Assembly (NCBI GenBank): GCA_046757465.1
Contig: JBHHYH010000056.1
Location: 1-21,490 of the forward strand
Length of the DNA: 21,490 nucleotides
Source: Scalindua_A sp046757465
GTDB taxonomy: Bacteria; Planctomycetota; Brocadiia; Brocadiales; Scalinduaceae
Direction: 5' to 3'
Under the pieces are notes generated by a model. It did no database searches, had not been told where the DNA came from, and worked only from the letters and a program-made list of their open reading frames with translations. The position numbers and the translations under genes were made by a program. The first letter of the stretch is position 1. Each line of letters opens with the position of its first letter. Shown one piece after another: positions 13,810 to 21,490 of the stretch.

Positions 13810-14652
13810 TTAAATCACAATACTTTTGGGTCTGTGTGAATGGCATTCTATATTTACAGCTACCGGAAGGCTGGCAATATGGCAGGGATAGCTCTCCACG
13901 TGTACGGCTAATGCCGTTATCCTTCCACCAAAACCCTGTGGACCTATCCCCAGTTTGTTAATCTTTTCCAGCAACTCATCCTCTAAACGCGCTATAGAAT
14001 CATCTTTATTATGACTGCCCACGGGGCGCAATATAGCCTTTTTAGACAATAGCGATGCATATTCAAAAGTTCCACCCAGCCCAACACCAACAATTATGGG
14101 TGGGCATGGATTTGCTCCGGCCTTATTTACGGTTTCTACCACGAAATTTATTACTCCATCATGTCCTTGCGCAGGCGTGAGCATTGCCGTACGGCTCATA
14201 TTCTCACACCCTCCGCCCTTTGCTATGAACGTAATCCTTAAGCTGTCACCTGGAACAATTTCTGTATGGATTGCTGCCGGGGTATTATCACCAGTGTTTA
14301 CACGGTCTAAAGGGTCTATTACAATTGACTTACGTAAATAGCCATTCTTGTAACCTCGTCTGATACCCTCGTTAATTGCTTTTTGAATACTACCTCCCAC
14401 AATTTGTACTCCCTGACCAATCTCAATGAACACAACGGCGTACCCAGTATCCTGACAAACTGGAACGTGTTCCTTTCTTCCAATCTCTGCATTCTCCAGT
14501 ATCTGCATTATCACTTCTTTACCCAGTGGTGATTCCTCTTTTTCCAGGGCATTTTTTAAAGAAGTGATGAGATCCTCTTCCAGGTTATAATTAGCATCCA
14601 TACAAATTCTTTCAACACTGTTTACTATTTTTTCTGCATTAATTTGACGCAT
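13810..14652 (-). CDS. Class I fumarate hydratase (or tartrate dehydratase), alpha subunit
   Basis: The 280-residue protein carries the three cysteines that hold the catalytic 4Fe-4S cluster of class I fumarases: C66 (VPVCQDTG), C149 (GGGCENMSR) and C183 (NPCPPIIVGVGLGG). A conserved stretch with GDNTPAAIHTEIVPGD lies between the first two. The free iron corner of the cluster activates the substrate hydroxyl, and the enzyme is oxygen-sensitive, which suits an anaerobe. It is the first gene of a two-gene operon with the beta subunit. No strong ribosome site is seen before the ATG, but the N-terminus matches the family start. Fumarase is the most likely activity; tartrate dehydratase is the main alternative. 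Confidence 0.9.
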   Translation of the reverse strand: MRQINAEKIVNSVERICMDANYNLEEDLITSLKNALEKEESPLGKEVIMQILENAEIGRKEHVPVCQDTGYAVVFIEIGQGVQIVGGSIQKAINEGIRRGYKNGYLRKSIVIDPLDRVNTGDNTPAAIHTEIVPGDSLRITFIAKGGGCENMSRTAMLTPAQGHDGVINFVVETVNKAGANPCPPIIVGVGLGGTFEYASLLSKKAILRPVGSHNKDDSIARLEDELLEKINKLGIGPQGFGGRITALAVHVESYPCHIASLPVAVNIECHSHRPKSIVI

Positions 14653-14920
14653 GAAAGTACAATCAACAAAATTGGAGTTAGTTAATAATTCACCGAAACC
14701 ACATATTAAAACATAATCTTATATTTTTCCAATTATTTATCAAAACTATCCTGGTTTATGTAGGTACAAATTTATAACATGTCCATGTTTCTACATTGAG
14801 TTAAAATCTAATATTGATATAATATAAAAAAATTAATTATGTCTTTTAGAGCTGATAAATTATGCATAGACTTCGTGTATAAAGTAAACTTCGTTGGAAT
14901 TTCCTGCCTGTACCGAACGA

Positions 14921-15045
14921 TACCGGCCCGACCCCCATAGCCCCGCTGCCCAGCATCTTGCTTTCGCTCCTACAGAGCCTACTTTCGGCAAGAAAGCGCA
15001 GGGGCAAGGATGCGGGGCTAGAAATTGGGGCGGACGGGACATCCC
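14921..15045. repeat. GC-rich imperfect palindrome in the fumarase/phosphoesterase gap
   Basis: Within an AT-rich gap (14653-15131) a block of about 165 bases is strikingly GC-rich. It is built as an inverted repeat. The inner perfect arms are TAGCCCCGC (14938-14946) and GCGGGGCTA (15012-15020), and outer arms GGCCCGACCCCCAT and GGGGCGGACGGGAC pair imperfectly. Composition and symmetry suggest a mobile or dispersed palindromic element. Minus-strand ORFs here are by-products of the GC-rich sequence. The remainder of the gap is plain AT-rich DNA. Confidence 0.55.
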
Positions 15046-15158
15046 TACGGGGTAAACAGTACTTTTGAAAGCTAAATGGTGAGTCATTTCTGATACCTCG
15101 CAGAATACCAGTTAAAGAAGATCTTGAGGAAATGGTACATAAGCTGCCATTTATATTA

Positions 15159-15878
15159 ATGAACATAATCATAATTTCAGATATTCATGGAAACCTGGAG
15201 GCCCTAAATAAAGCATCAGAATATATTGATAAATTGGAAGGTAAAAAGAGGGTTGTTTGCCTTGGTGACATAGTGGGTTATGGCCCGAATCCGGTAGAGT
15301 GTCTTGAAATAGTTCAATCACTTACAGACAAGATATGTCTAGGGAATCATGATTATGCTATATCAAATATGGATTTAGATTATCAGATGAACTGGCTGGC
15401 GCTTGAGGCGATCAGATGGACAAGAGACGTATTGAATAAAGAATCTAAAGATGCAATCAAGAGATTTCAAGTTCAAATAGATGAAGGCAACGTATTATAT
15501 GTGCATGCATCACCTGACAACCCAATGGCATGGAAGTACATTACCAACGCAAGAAATGCATCCTCAAGTATAGCTGAAATGAAATATCCTCTTTGTTTCG
15601 TTGGCCATTCACATATTCCAGGGATATATGCCGATCATAAGATAAATAGAAAAGCCAAAAAGACAATTTTATCTAAAAAAGGCAAAACAATCGTTAACGT
15701 AGGAAGTATCGGTCAACCCCGCGACGGTTCCCCCCTGCTTTCTTTTGCTGTATTTGATGACGTTAACTGGAATGTAGAGATAGTCAGACTAGCCTATAAT
15801 TACCGGAAGACAATGGCAAAGATGCAGAAGCATAATCTGCCAGAATTCCTCGCTGTGAGGCTTTCAATGGGTATGTAA
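15159..15878 (+). CDS. Calcineurin-like metallophosphoesterase (YfcE/MJ0936-like)
   Basis: The 239-residue protein shows the full metal-binding set: DIHGN (D8, H10), GDIVGYGPNP (D37), GNHD (N63, H64), VHASP and GHSH. This is the two-metal calcineurin-like fold of bacterial phosphodiesterases and diadenosine-tetraphosphatase-like enzymes. The physiological substrate is unknown. The start at 15159 is chosen because the family begins right at the first strand (MNIIIISDIHGN). An in-frame ATG at 15132 would add nine residues, and its GAGGA site is too close to be ideal. The gene is alone on the plus strand, with the GC-rich palindrome before it and a structured element after it, which it shares with the convergent dprA gene. 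Confidence 0.88.
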   Translation: MNIIIISDIHGNLEALNKASEYIDKLEGKKRVVCLGDIVGYGPNPVECLEIVQSLTDKICLGNHDYAISNMDLDYQMNWLALEAIRWTRDVLNKESKDAIKRFQVQIDEGNVLYVHASPDNPMAWKYITNARNASSSIAEMKYPLCFVGHSHIPGIYADHKINRKAKKTILSKKGKTIVNVGSIGQPRDGSPLLSFAVFDDVNWNVEIVRLAYNYRKTMAKMQKHNLPEFLAVRLSMGM

Positions 15879-16053
15879 TCTCGACAAAAAGTACAAAACC
15901 AGGTTTTGCAGCCATATACAAATCAATCAGAAGACCTACTCATACAACCCAAACACTTCCAATATATTGTGGACCTATTTACCAGATATTTTTTCAAATC
16001 ACATCTGCTCTAATACCATTTAAAAATTGTAGAATATATGGTAAAATAAACGA

Positions 16054-16128
16054 AAGAAGGCGGGGGAACATTAGGGATTTATCCCTAATTGCGTGAGTCC
16101 GACACGCACCTCCTTACCCCGCCTTCTT
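16054..16128. other. Three-way-junction inverted repeat between convergent genes
   Basis: A 12-bp perfect outer stem (AAGAAGGCGGGG 16054-16065 / CCCCGCCTTCTT 16117-16128) encloses two perfect hairpins: ATTAGGGA-TTTA-TCCCTAAT (16070-16089) and TGCGTG-7 bases-CACGCA (16090-16108). T-rich runs follow on both strands, so it can act as a bidirectional terminator for the phosphoesterase (+) and dprA (-). The strand joining the last hairpin to the outer stem reads ACCTCCTTA (16108-16116), identical to the 3' end of 16S rRNA. The remainder of 15879-16229 has no gene. Confidence 0.7.
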
Positions 16129-16229
16129 CTTTTTATACAATACACCGTCACAACTTTTGAAAAACCTAGCACATTAAACCAGATAAAATAGTATTTCAAC
16201 AAGAAAGGGTATTTATTTAGTTCATCTGG

Positions 16230-17330
16230 TTAAGCTTTTACAAATCGTTTTCCGGAAAGTTGTTTTACTAACCTTTTTACCTCTAAAATCATTAATATAC
16301 TTGCAACATTGGATGCCGGCAGGCATGTCTCAGTAGTAATTTCATCAATTGTCTTAGGCGTACTTGAAAGAAGGGTAAAAATCTTGTTTTCTTGAGAGTT
16401 TAGTGTGAGACTTCTGACATCTTCGATTTTTTCGTCATCTTTTATGTGTATGGTCTCAGCAAGCGGGCCTAATTCCTCGATAATGTCATTTATTTCTTCA
16501 ACAAGTTTTGCACCTTCTTTGATTAGCTTATTTGTTCCTCTGCTATAATTGCCGTCTATATTGCCCGGAATGGCAAATACTTCTTTTCCCTGTTCAAGCG
16601 CCCATTTTGCGGTGATGGTTGATCCGCTCCAGAGAGTTGATTCTACTACCAATACTCCAAGCGAAAGCCCACTGATTATTCTATTTCTTGGCGGAAAATT
16701 ACGGCTATTAGGCGGTGTATTCAAGGGTAATTCTGAAATTACTGCGCCATGAGAGGCAATCTTTTCTGAAAGTTCTATATTTTCACGGGGATAGATAGCG
16801 TCAAGGCCGCAACCCAATACGGCTATTGTCCTTCCTTTCCCCTTAATTGCCCCCAAATGTGCATTAGTGTCAATACCTCTTGCCATACCACTTACAATAC
16901 AAAATCCAACCTGGGCTAACTGTCGTGACAACTTTTCCGCCTGACATTGACCATAATAACTGCACCGGCGTGAACCAACTATAGCAAGGGCAATAGTATC
17001 ATTCTTTACAATTTCCCCTTTAATATAGAGTACTAATGGAGGATCATATATTGACTTAAGATTATGAGGATATTGTTCACTTGAAAAAGGAACTATCTTT
17101 ACATTTTTATTTTCAGCCAATTTAATTTCTTTATCAACATCGACTACTTTCGAAGCATTTACAATTCTATCAGCTATTTTGGGTCCGATACCGGGAACAG
17201 TTGCAAGTCTGCTTTTTGGACAATTTAATATTGACTTAGCCGAGCCGAAATGCTCGATCAGGTTACGATAGGTTATTGTACCTATACCGCTTATCATATT
17301 TAAACGAAGAAGGTCTTCAAATTCATTCAT
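16230..17330 (-). CDS. dprA: DNA processing protein DprA
   Basis: The 366-residue protein loads RecA on incoming single-stranded DNA during natural transformation. The N-terminal part has helix-hairpin-helix motifs (ISGIG...VPGIGPKIADRI, residues 14-57). The Rossmann-type DprA domain follows with GSRR (119-122), SGMARGID (147-154), GCGLDAIYPREN (173-184), FPPRNRIISGLS (212-223) and the GS-TIT segment near 236. A C-terminal winged-helix part (about 300-366) contains TIDEITTETCLPASNVASIL. Length and order match the family. It lies 51 bases after aroB on the same strand, so the two are probably one operon. No other competence genes are visible. Confidence 0.95.
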   Translation of the reverse strand: MNEFEDLLRLNMISGIGTITYRNLIEHFGSAKSILNCPKSRLATVPGIGPKIADRIVNASKVVDVDKEIKLAENKNVKIVPFSSEQYPHNLKSIYDPPLVLYIKGEIVKNDTIALAIVGSRRCSYYGQCQAEKLSRQLAQVGFCIVSGMARGIDTNAHLGAIKGKGRTIAVLGCGLDAIYPRENIELSEKIASHGAVISELPLNTPPNSRNFPPRNRIISGLSLGVLVVESTLWSGSTITAKWALEQGKEVFAIPGNIDGNYSRGTNKLIKEGAKLVEEINDIIEELGPLAETIHIKDDEKIEDVRSLTLNSQENKIFTLLSSTPKTIDEITTETCLPASNVASILMILEVKRLVKQLSGKRFVKA

Positions 17331-17381
17331 GATTTACATTAGAGCGAACTGTATAAATTATTGGTAGTGAAGACACTATAT

Positions 17382-18458
17382 TTAGTTGGAAAGAACGTCC
17401 TGAATAACTTTATCACTTATTTTATCAGTGATTGTTACATCCCCAATCCTAGTAGGAAGAACAAGTCTTAGTTTCCCTCCAGTTGTTTTTTTGTCCTGAT
17501 ATAGCGCCCTGACAATATCATTTGGATTTAATTCATTATCTTTAAGGCTCAATCCTAATTCCTTAAGTAATGACTCCTGTCTTTCCAATACGGTGTCATC
17601 TGCAAGATTCATTTCCCGGGCTATTTTGGTTGCATATATCATGCCCATAGCCACTGCCTCGCCATGGCGATATTTTTTGTATGATGTAAGAGCCTCCAAT
17701 GCATGCCCAATGGTATGTCCGTAATTTAATATAGCCCTCAGACCCTCTTCCTTTTCATCTAGTTCTACTATCTGCGCCTTAATCATGCACGAGTCGTGTA
17801 TAATTTTTTCTAATGCAATATCATCAAGTTCTAAAATTTCAGGCAGATGTTTTTCTACATATTCAAAAAAAACTGAATCCTTTATCATCCCGTATTTTAT
17901 TACCTCGACCATACCTGCAATTATTTCCGCTTTTGGCAACGTCTGAAGAGTTGCAATATCAATAAAGACTGCCTTTGGCTGATAAAAACATCCGATCATA
18001 TTCTTACCTCTGGGATGATTTACCGCCACCTTCCCCCCAATACTACTATCAACCTGTGCCAATAACGTAGTTGGTATCTGTACAAAAGGTATACCTCTCA
18101 TAAAAGTCGAGGCAACAAAACCCGCTAAGTCTCCTATTACGCCACCTCCTAAAGCGATGATTGAAGATTTCCTGTCAACTTTATGATCAAATAAGGCTTC
18201 ATACAGCTCTTCTGCCTTGGATATTGTCTTTTGCTCTTCTCCGGGTTCGATGGAAACCATCTTGACATCAAAATTGCATTCCGATAGGCTATCAGAAACA
18301 GCTTTCCCGTACAGGGGGGCTACTGTTTTATCCGTTACAATAACGGCTTTGCCGGGTTTAATGATTTTAGAGATGTGAGGTCCTACCCGATCGAGGATAT
18401 CCCTATCAATAATAATGTGGTAACTATCCTTGCCAAGATTTACGAAGATATTCTTCAT
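17382..18458 (-). CDS. aroB: 3-dehydroquinate synthase
   Basis: Second step of the shikimate pathway: conversion of DAHP to 3-dehydroquinate with NAD and a divalent metal. From the start used here the protein has 358 residues, close to the E. coli enzyme. It shows the NAD loop GGGVIGD (104-110), the conserved PTTLLAQVDSSIGGK (129-143) and the metal ligands E185, H248 (NYGHTIGH) and H265 (RHGEAV). The start at 18458 is preferred because MKNIFVNLGKDSYHIII matches the family's first strand. In-frame alternatives are ATG at 18479 and TTG at 18515, and none of the three has a clear ribosome site. It leads an operon with dprA and is divergent from folC. Confidence 0.95.
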   Translation of the reverse strand: MKNIFVNLGKDSYHIIIDRDILDRVGPHISKIIKPGKAVIVTDKTVAPLYGKAVSDSLSECNFDVKMVSIEPGEEQKTISKAEELYEALFDHKVDRKSSIIALGGGVIGDLAGFVASTFMRGIPFVQIPTTLLAQVDSSIGGKVAVNHPRGKNMIGCFYQPKAVFIDIATLQTLPKAEIIAGMVEVIKYGMIKDSVFFEYVEKHLPEILELDDIALEKIIHDSCMIKAQIVELDEKEEGLRAILNYGHTIGHALEALTSYKKYRHGEAVAMGMIYATKIAREMNLADDTVLERQESLLKELGLSLKDNELNPNDIVRALYQDKKTTGGKLRLVLPTRIGDVTITDKISDKVIQDVLSN

Positions 18459-18607
18459 TTGGTTAACTTTGTAAGCCATGCTGATTTTTTTGTCAAGTAA
18501 AAAGCAACGATCCAATTAAGTTTCAACAATTACGTAACATATTGAGCAAGTTCTTTGGTTTATAGTTAGTTTTCTCACATATAGATACTATAGTAGACGA
18601 ATTAAAT

Positions 18608-18701
18608 AAATCCCCCTCATTCCCCCTTTGCTAAAGGGGGATCAAGGGGGATTTGCCAACCCGACTGAGTCGGATCTGCGGGCTAAATTCAGGGTCGACC
18701 C
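18608..18701. repeat. Palindromic element before folC
   Basis: A long hairpin spans 18608-18654: arms AAATCCCCCT/AGGGGGATTT and TCCCCCTTT/AAAGGGGGA, with a 3x3 mismatch and a GCT loop. Two further palindromes follow: CCGAC-TGA-GTCGG (18661-18673) and GGGTCGACCC (18692-18701). The CCCCCTTT...AAAGGGGG type occurs as a dispersed repeat in many bacterial genomes. The element reads through in frame with folC, which explains a spurious N-terminal extension. Confidence 0.75.
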
Positions 18702-18747
18702 AGGCGACTTACTTTTTTCCTTTTTTCTTTTTAGAGATTCGCTAAGA

Positions 18748-20100
18748 ATGAATCAAGACGATTTCAATTCCTATAAACAAGCAATGGAATTCCTATTGCA
18801 GTCCATAGATTACGAAAAACTAACAAACTATAAATATGATGTCTCCAACTTTAACCTCAAGAGGATGAAAAAACTGTTGTCAACCGTAGGGAATCCTCAC
18901 AAAAAAGGAACGTATGTCCACATAACCGGTACCAAAGGGAAGGGGTCCACGGCAATAATGATCGCCTCTGCTTTGAAAGAATCCGGCTTAAAGACAGGGC
19001 TTTTTACCTCACCTCATCTCTTGTATTTAGGGGAACGGATAAAGGTTAATGACAGGATGATATCGCAAAAGATGCTTGTACAATTGGTAAATGAGCTTAA
19101 GCCGTATGTCGAAAGAAAAAGGCTTAAGAACATCACCCTCTCCCCTACCTTTTTTGACACAATCACTGCAATAGCGCTTACCTATTTTAAAAAAAAGAAA
19201 GTAGATATATCTGTTTTAGAAGTCGGTATGGGAGGAAGACTTGATTCTACAAATGTTATATTGCCTCAGATTTCCATCATAACGCCTATCGGTTATGACC
19301 ACATAGATACACTGGGACGCACACTTGACAGGATAGCGTACGAAAAGTCAGGAATAATTAAGGAGGGTATTCCGGTCGTTTCCTCTACACAAGCACACGA
19401 AGCCCTTTCAATAATTTCAAAAACCTGCAAGGAAAAGAAAGCTCAATTACGCCTTGTTGGAAAAGATATATTGATCACGGATATTAAACAAATCAGAAAG
19501 AACGGACTCTACGGGACTGAATTTACGATAAGCACATGGAGGAGAAAATATAAGAATATCTTCCTACCACTGGTTGGACAGCATCAAGTTGAAAACTGTG
19601 CTACGGCAATAGGTGCCACAGAGGTCTTGTCTGAAAATGGAGTAGTTAAAATAGATAACGAAAAGATCATAAGTGCGTTGGCAAAGATCAAGTGTCCGGC
19701 AAGGATCGAAGTAGTATCGAAAAAACCACTAGTTATATTGGATACAGCACATACGGTTTCATCAATGAAGGTCTTGAGAGAATCAATAAAAGAAAACTTC
19801 ACCTTTAAGAGATTAATATTAGTAATAGGTATGTCGGGAGATAAAGATATTGATGGTGTTCTTAGAGAGATAACATATGCGGCTGACGAGTTGATTTTTA
19901 CAAGGACACATAACCCACGTGAGGCAGAACCCAAACAACTAGCTCTTATTGCTAAGAGGACTTACTGTAAAGAACCAATAGTTATTGAAAATATTGATGA
20001 AGCTTTGAGAGAGGCTAAGAGAATTGCTGATAAGGATGATTTGATATGCATAACAGGGTCCTTTTATCTGGCTGCTAAGGTGAAAGAGATACTTAATTAG
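18748..20100 (+). CDS. folC: Bifunctional folylpolyglutamate synthase / dihydrofolate synthase
   Basis: This Mur-ligase-family enzyme adds glutamate to dihydropteroate and to folates, using ATP. The 450-residue product shows the P-loop GTKGKGS (61-67), the family stretch TSPHLLYLGERIKVND (87-102), LEVGMGGRLDSTN (157-169), GYDHIDTLG (182-190) and the lysine in AYEKSGIIK (K200). A C-terminal glutamate-ligase domain with LDTAHT and TRTHNPREAEP follows. The start at 18748 gives MNQDDFNSYKQAMEFLLQSI, which fits the usual short lead into the DYEKL helix. An in-frame ATG at 18628 would translate the palindromic element and is rejected. No strong ribosome site is visible. Confidence 0.93.
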   Translation: MNQDDFNSYKQAMEFLLQSIDYEKLTNYKYDVSNFNLKRMKKLLSTVGNPHKKGTYVHITGTKGKGSTAIMIASALKESGLKTGLFTSPHLLYLGERIKVNDRMISQKMLVQLVNELKPYVERKRLKNITLSPTFFDTITAIALTYFKKKKVDISVLEVGMGGRLDSTNVILPQISIITPIGYDHIDTLGRTLDRIAYEKSGIIKEGIPVVSSTQAHEALSIISKTCKEKKAQLRLVGKDILITDIKQIRKNGLYGTEFTISTWRRKYKNIFLPLVGQHQVENCATAIGATEVLSENGVVKIDNEKIISALAKIKCPARIEVVSKKPLVILDTAHTVSSMKVLRESIKENFTFKRLILVIGMSGDKDIDGVLREITYAADELIFTRTHNPREAEPKQLALIAKRTYCKEPIVIENIDEALREAKRIADKDDLICITGSFYLAAKVKEILN

Positions 20101-20123
20101 TTTCTGTTGCGGAAACACTATAT

Positions 20124-20240
20124 TGTCACCCCTGCCTGCGGCAGGCAGGCTGAACCTTGTGCTGAACACGTTTCAGTATCGTTTTCAGGGTCTCTTAACA
20201 TATTGATATATATAGATTCTGAAATAAATCCAGAATGACA
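20124..20240. repeat. Dispersed-type palindromic element with TGTCA/TGACA ends
   Basis: The block begins TGTCA (20124) and ends TGACA (20240). It contains the 9+1+9 palindrome CCTGCCTGC-G-GCAGGCAGG (20131-20149), a TTTCAGGGTCTC segment and the terminal stem ATTCTG/CAGAAT. Its composition changes sharply from the flanks, and it carries no ORF. Elements of this kind, with Xaa-TTTCAG and CAGAATGACA ends, are scattered in many bacterial genomes. It may also end folC transcription. The rest of 20101-20358 is AT-rich DNA apart from the direct repeat at 20302. Confidence 0.6.
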
Positions 20241-20301
20241 TTTTTGGCATTTAGGCTTTCCGCAACTAATTAAGCACATAAATTTATAATTGACTTAAAT
20301 A

Positions 20302-20334
20302 CACAGCCAATTTATGATGCTAAATAAACATAAT
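20302..20334. repeat. 33-bp direct repeat, left copy, flanking higBA
   Basis: CACAGCCAATTTATGATGCT and the following 13 bases recur at 21131-21163 with 3 mismatches in 33. The two copies enclose the toxin-antitoxin genes and their promoter. Confidence 0.85.
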
Positions 20335-20358
20335 ATCTTATATTAACAGTTATGTCAC

Positions 20359-20399
20359 AATGATAACGGTTGACATTATTAACGATGTTCGTTATCATT
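20359..20399 (+). promoter_or_regulatory. higBA promoter with overlapping operator
   Basis: A perfect -35 TTGACA (20370-20375), a 17-base spacer and -10 TATCAT (20393-20398) lie inside a perfect 10-bp inverted repeat, AATGATAACG (20359-20368) and CGTTATCATT (20390-20399). The right arm covers the -10 box. This is the expected layout for autorepression by the HigA antitoxin or the HigBA complex. The start codon at 20407 is only 9 bases after the -10 box. Confidence 0.85.
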
Positions 20400-20406
20400 C
20401 ATATTA

Positions 20407-20688
20407 GTGATTAAAAATTTTGCAAGTAAAGAAACAGAAAAGCTCTTCAAACGCCATTTTTCTCGGAAAATACCACAGAGTATTCTTAAAATTGTTCGAT
20501 GGAAACTTGAAATTCTGGATGCAGCAGAGGTTCTTCGAGATTTGCGTATTCCGCCATCTAACCATCTTGAAAAACTATCGGGGGACAGAAAAGGACAATA
20601 TAGCATTCGTATTAATATCCGTTGGCGCATCTGCTTTGAATGGCGGGGAGGAGATGCTTATAACGTGGAAATTGTTGACTATCATTAG
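20407..20688 (+). CDS. higB: HigB-type mRNA-cleaving toxin
   Basis: A 93-residue RelE-superfamily toxin that cuts mRNA on the ribosome. The opening MIKNFASKETEKLFKRHFSR, the KLEILDAAEVLRDLRIPPSN helix-turn, LSGDRKGQYSIRIN and RICFEWRGGDAYNVEIVDYH all match HigB proteins, including the basic residues used in catalysis. The start is GTG with no ribosome site before it, and the promoter's -10 box ends 9 bases upstream, so the mRNA is predicted to be almost leaderless. It is followed after 10 bases by the antitoxin gene, the toxin-first order typical of higBA. Confidence 0.93.
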   Translation: MIKNFASKETEKLFKRHFSRKIPQSILKIVRWKLEILDAAEVLRDLRIPPSNHLEKLSGDRKGQYSIRINIRWRICFEWRGGDAYNVEIVDYH

Positions 20689-20698
20689 GAGGCATTAA

Positions 20699-21001
20699 AT
20701 GAGCAAGCAAAAACTACCACCGATTCACCCCGGTGAAATTCTTATGGAGGAATTTCTTAAACCTATGGGGATTAGTCAGTACAAGTTGGCAAAAGACATT
20801 AGTGTACCGGCACGGCGCGTTAATGAAATCGTTCAAGGTAAACGTTCCATTACTCCTGACACTGCTTTGAGGCTATCACGTTTTTTTGGCCTTTCTGAAC
20901 GGTTCTGGATGAATCTTCAGGCACGGTATGATCTTGAAATGGAAAAAGATAGGTTAAAGAATAGGTTGGATAAAGAAGTTCTTTCGTATGCCACTGATTA
21001 A
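20699..21001 (+). CDS. higA: HigA-type antitoxin, XRE-family repressor
   Basis: The 100-residue protein begins with the family hallmark PPIHPGEILMEEFLKPMGIS, followed by an XRE helix-turn-helix (about residues 26-66: YKLAKDISVPARRVNEIVQG...SITPDTALRLSRFFG) and the FWMNLQARYDLE segment. It neutralises HigB and represses the shared promoter. AGGAGG stands about 7 bases before the ATG, in contrast to the toxin, so the antitoxin should be made in excess. A 15-base palindrome (CTGATTA-A-TAATCAG, 20994-21008) overlaps its stop and may be a weak transcription end or second operator. Confidence 0.95.
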   Translation: MSKQKLPPIHPGEILMEEFLKPMGISQYKLAKDISVPARRVNEIVQGKRSITPDTALRLSRFFGLSERFWMNLQARYDLEMEKDRLKNRLDKEVLSYATD

Positions 21002-21130
21002 TAATCAGTTATATATAAAGGAATGGATTGATCAGGAGGACCACATCAAGTCAATGGAACTAACCGCCTAATACGATGCTTGTGTAAATTTATATGCAAC
21101 AGTCAAGGAGAGTTTTGATCCCCAGTTTAC

Positions 21131-21163
21131 CACAGCCAATTTACGATGCTAGATAAGCATAAT
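21131..21163. repeat. 33-bp direct repeat, right copy, flanking higBA
   Basis: Matches 20302-20334 at 30 of 33 bases. It lies about 130 bases after the higA stop. The stretch 21009-21317 otherwise holds no gene I can support. Confidence 0.85.
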
Positions 21164-21317
21164 CAGGAATATTTTTGAGGTGAGATAGAAGTAAACCTCG
21201 AATATCCCTGACCTGAAGGACCGGGCTTTTTTCTATTTTATTTTTTACCTTACTATTCATCACCGGCCTGAAGTCTGAAGCTTTCTGGATTTTACGGGGT
21301 AAACTTGGAGGCATAAA

Positions 21318-21490
21318 ATGGAAGGAAGAGTCGGCAGAAATGATCTCTGTCCATGTGGTAGCGGAAAGAAATACAAGAAATGCTGTATGCCCAAAGATAC
21401 AGCAAGCCAAACAATCTACGTTGATCCTTATTCCGTTATGAGAACTTGCGCCTGGTGTGGAAAAGAGATACTGGAGGATAGTGAGATTTA
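21318..21490 (+). CDS. SEC-C motif protein, N-terminal part (partial)
   Basis: GGAGG about 7 bases before the ATG opens a frame that runs off the right edge. The N-terminus has a clear SEC-C zinc-binding motif, GRNDLCPCGSGKKYKKCC (about residues 6-23), as at the end of SecA and in many small proteins. Here it is at the very start. A second Cys pair, CAWC, follows near residue 47 and may belong to another zinc site. Role unknown; SEC-C modules bind zinc and often mediate contacts with SecB, ribosomes or nucleic acid. Confidence 0.75.
   Translation, partial: MEGRVGRNDLCPCGSGKKYKKCCMPKDTASQTIYVDPYSVMRTCAWCGKEILEDSEI

Noticed and set aside
14846..15172. Minus-strand frames over the GC-rich island
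   Set aside because: Amino-acid pattern not protein-like; they owe their length to the lack of stops in GC-rich palindromic DNA.
18628..18747. N-terminal extension of folC
   Set aside because: It would translate a palindromic repeat element; the family begins close to the ATG at 18748.
20379..20630. Minus-strand frame over higB
   Set aside because: Antisense to a clear toxin gene with its own promoter.

Overview
This is an AT-rich, gene-sparse bacterial window that best fits a Planctomycete of the anammox type (Brocadiales, possibly Scalindua-like). The strongest pointer is an exported eight-heme protein of the hydroxylamine oxidoreductase (HAO) family. Supporting signs are long intergenic regions, a response regulator carrying a very long pentapeptide-repeat tail, and a Cys-rich exported protein of a type I associate with Planctomycetes. 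The taxon is an inference; there is no rRNA gene to confirm it.

Layout. 1-222: 3' end of a PilZ-like gene. 493-2412: REC domain, membrane segment and about 67 pentapeptide repeats. 2510-4319: a Cys/His-rich membrane protein, then an exported protein with a Fis-type helix-turn-helix, a His-rich linker and a predicted outer-membrane barrel. 4725-5762: alpha/beta hydrolase. 5841-9161 (mostly minus strand): an array of five paralogous small Cys-free proteins with repeated QN/GQK motifs and a shared C-terminal hexapeptide. They sit in cassettes with a common upstream region and a common terminator hairpin, interleaved with a CBS-pair protein and a 3D-domain protein. The array carries traces of recent recombination: a 170-bp direct repeat, an orphan CBS gene tail, half terminators, and a TTG start replacing ATG. 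I could not match this family to anything, and it is the best candidate for an undescribed system.

9779-12234: an exported polyglutamate protein, an exported protein with six CxxC motifs, and the octaheme HAO-family cytochrome. Two of these share an unusually similar signal peptide. 12597-12953: small hypothetical gene. 13246-14652: two-subunit class I fumarase (or tartrate dehydratase) on the minus strand. 15159-20100: housekeeping genes, namely a metallophosphoesterase, dprA and aroB (minus strand) and folC (plus strand), separated by several palindromic or GC-rich elements. One of these, between convergent genes, folds as a three-way junction and carries the anti-Shine-Dalgarno sequence. 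20302-21163: a higBA toxin-antitoxin module enclosed by 33-bp direct repeats, with a promoter/operator that predicts a nearly leaderless toxin mRNA. 21318-end: start of a SEC-C motif protein.

No tRNA, rRNA, CRISPR array or transposase gene was seen.
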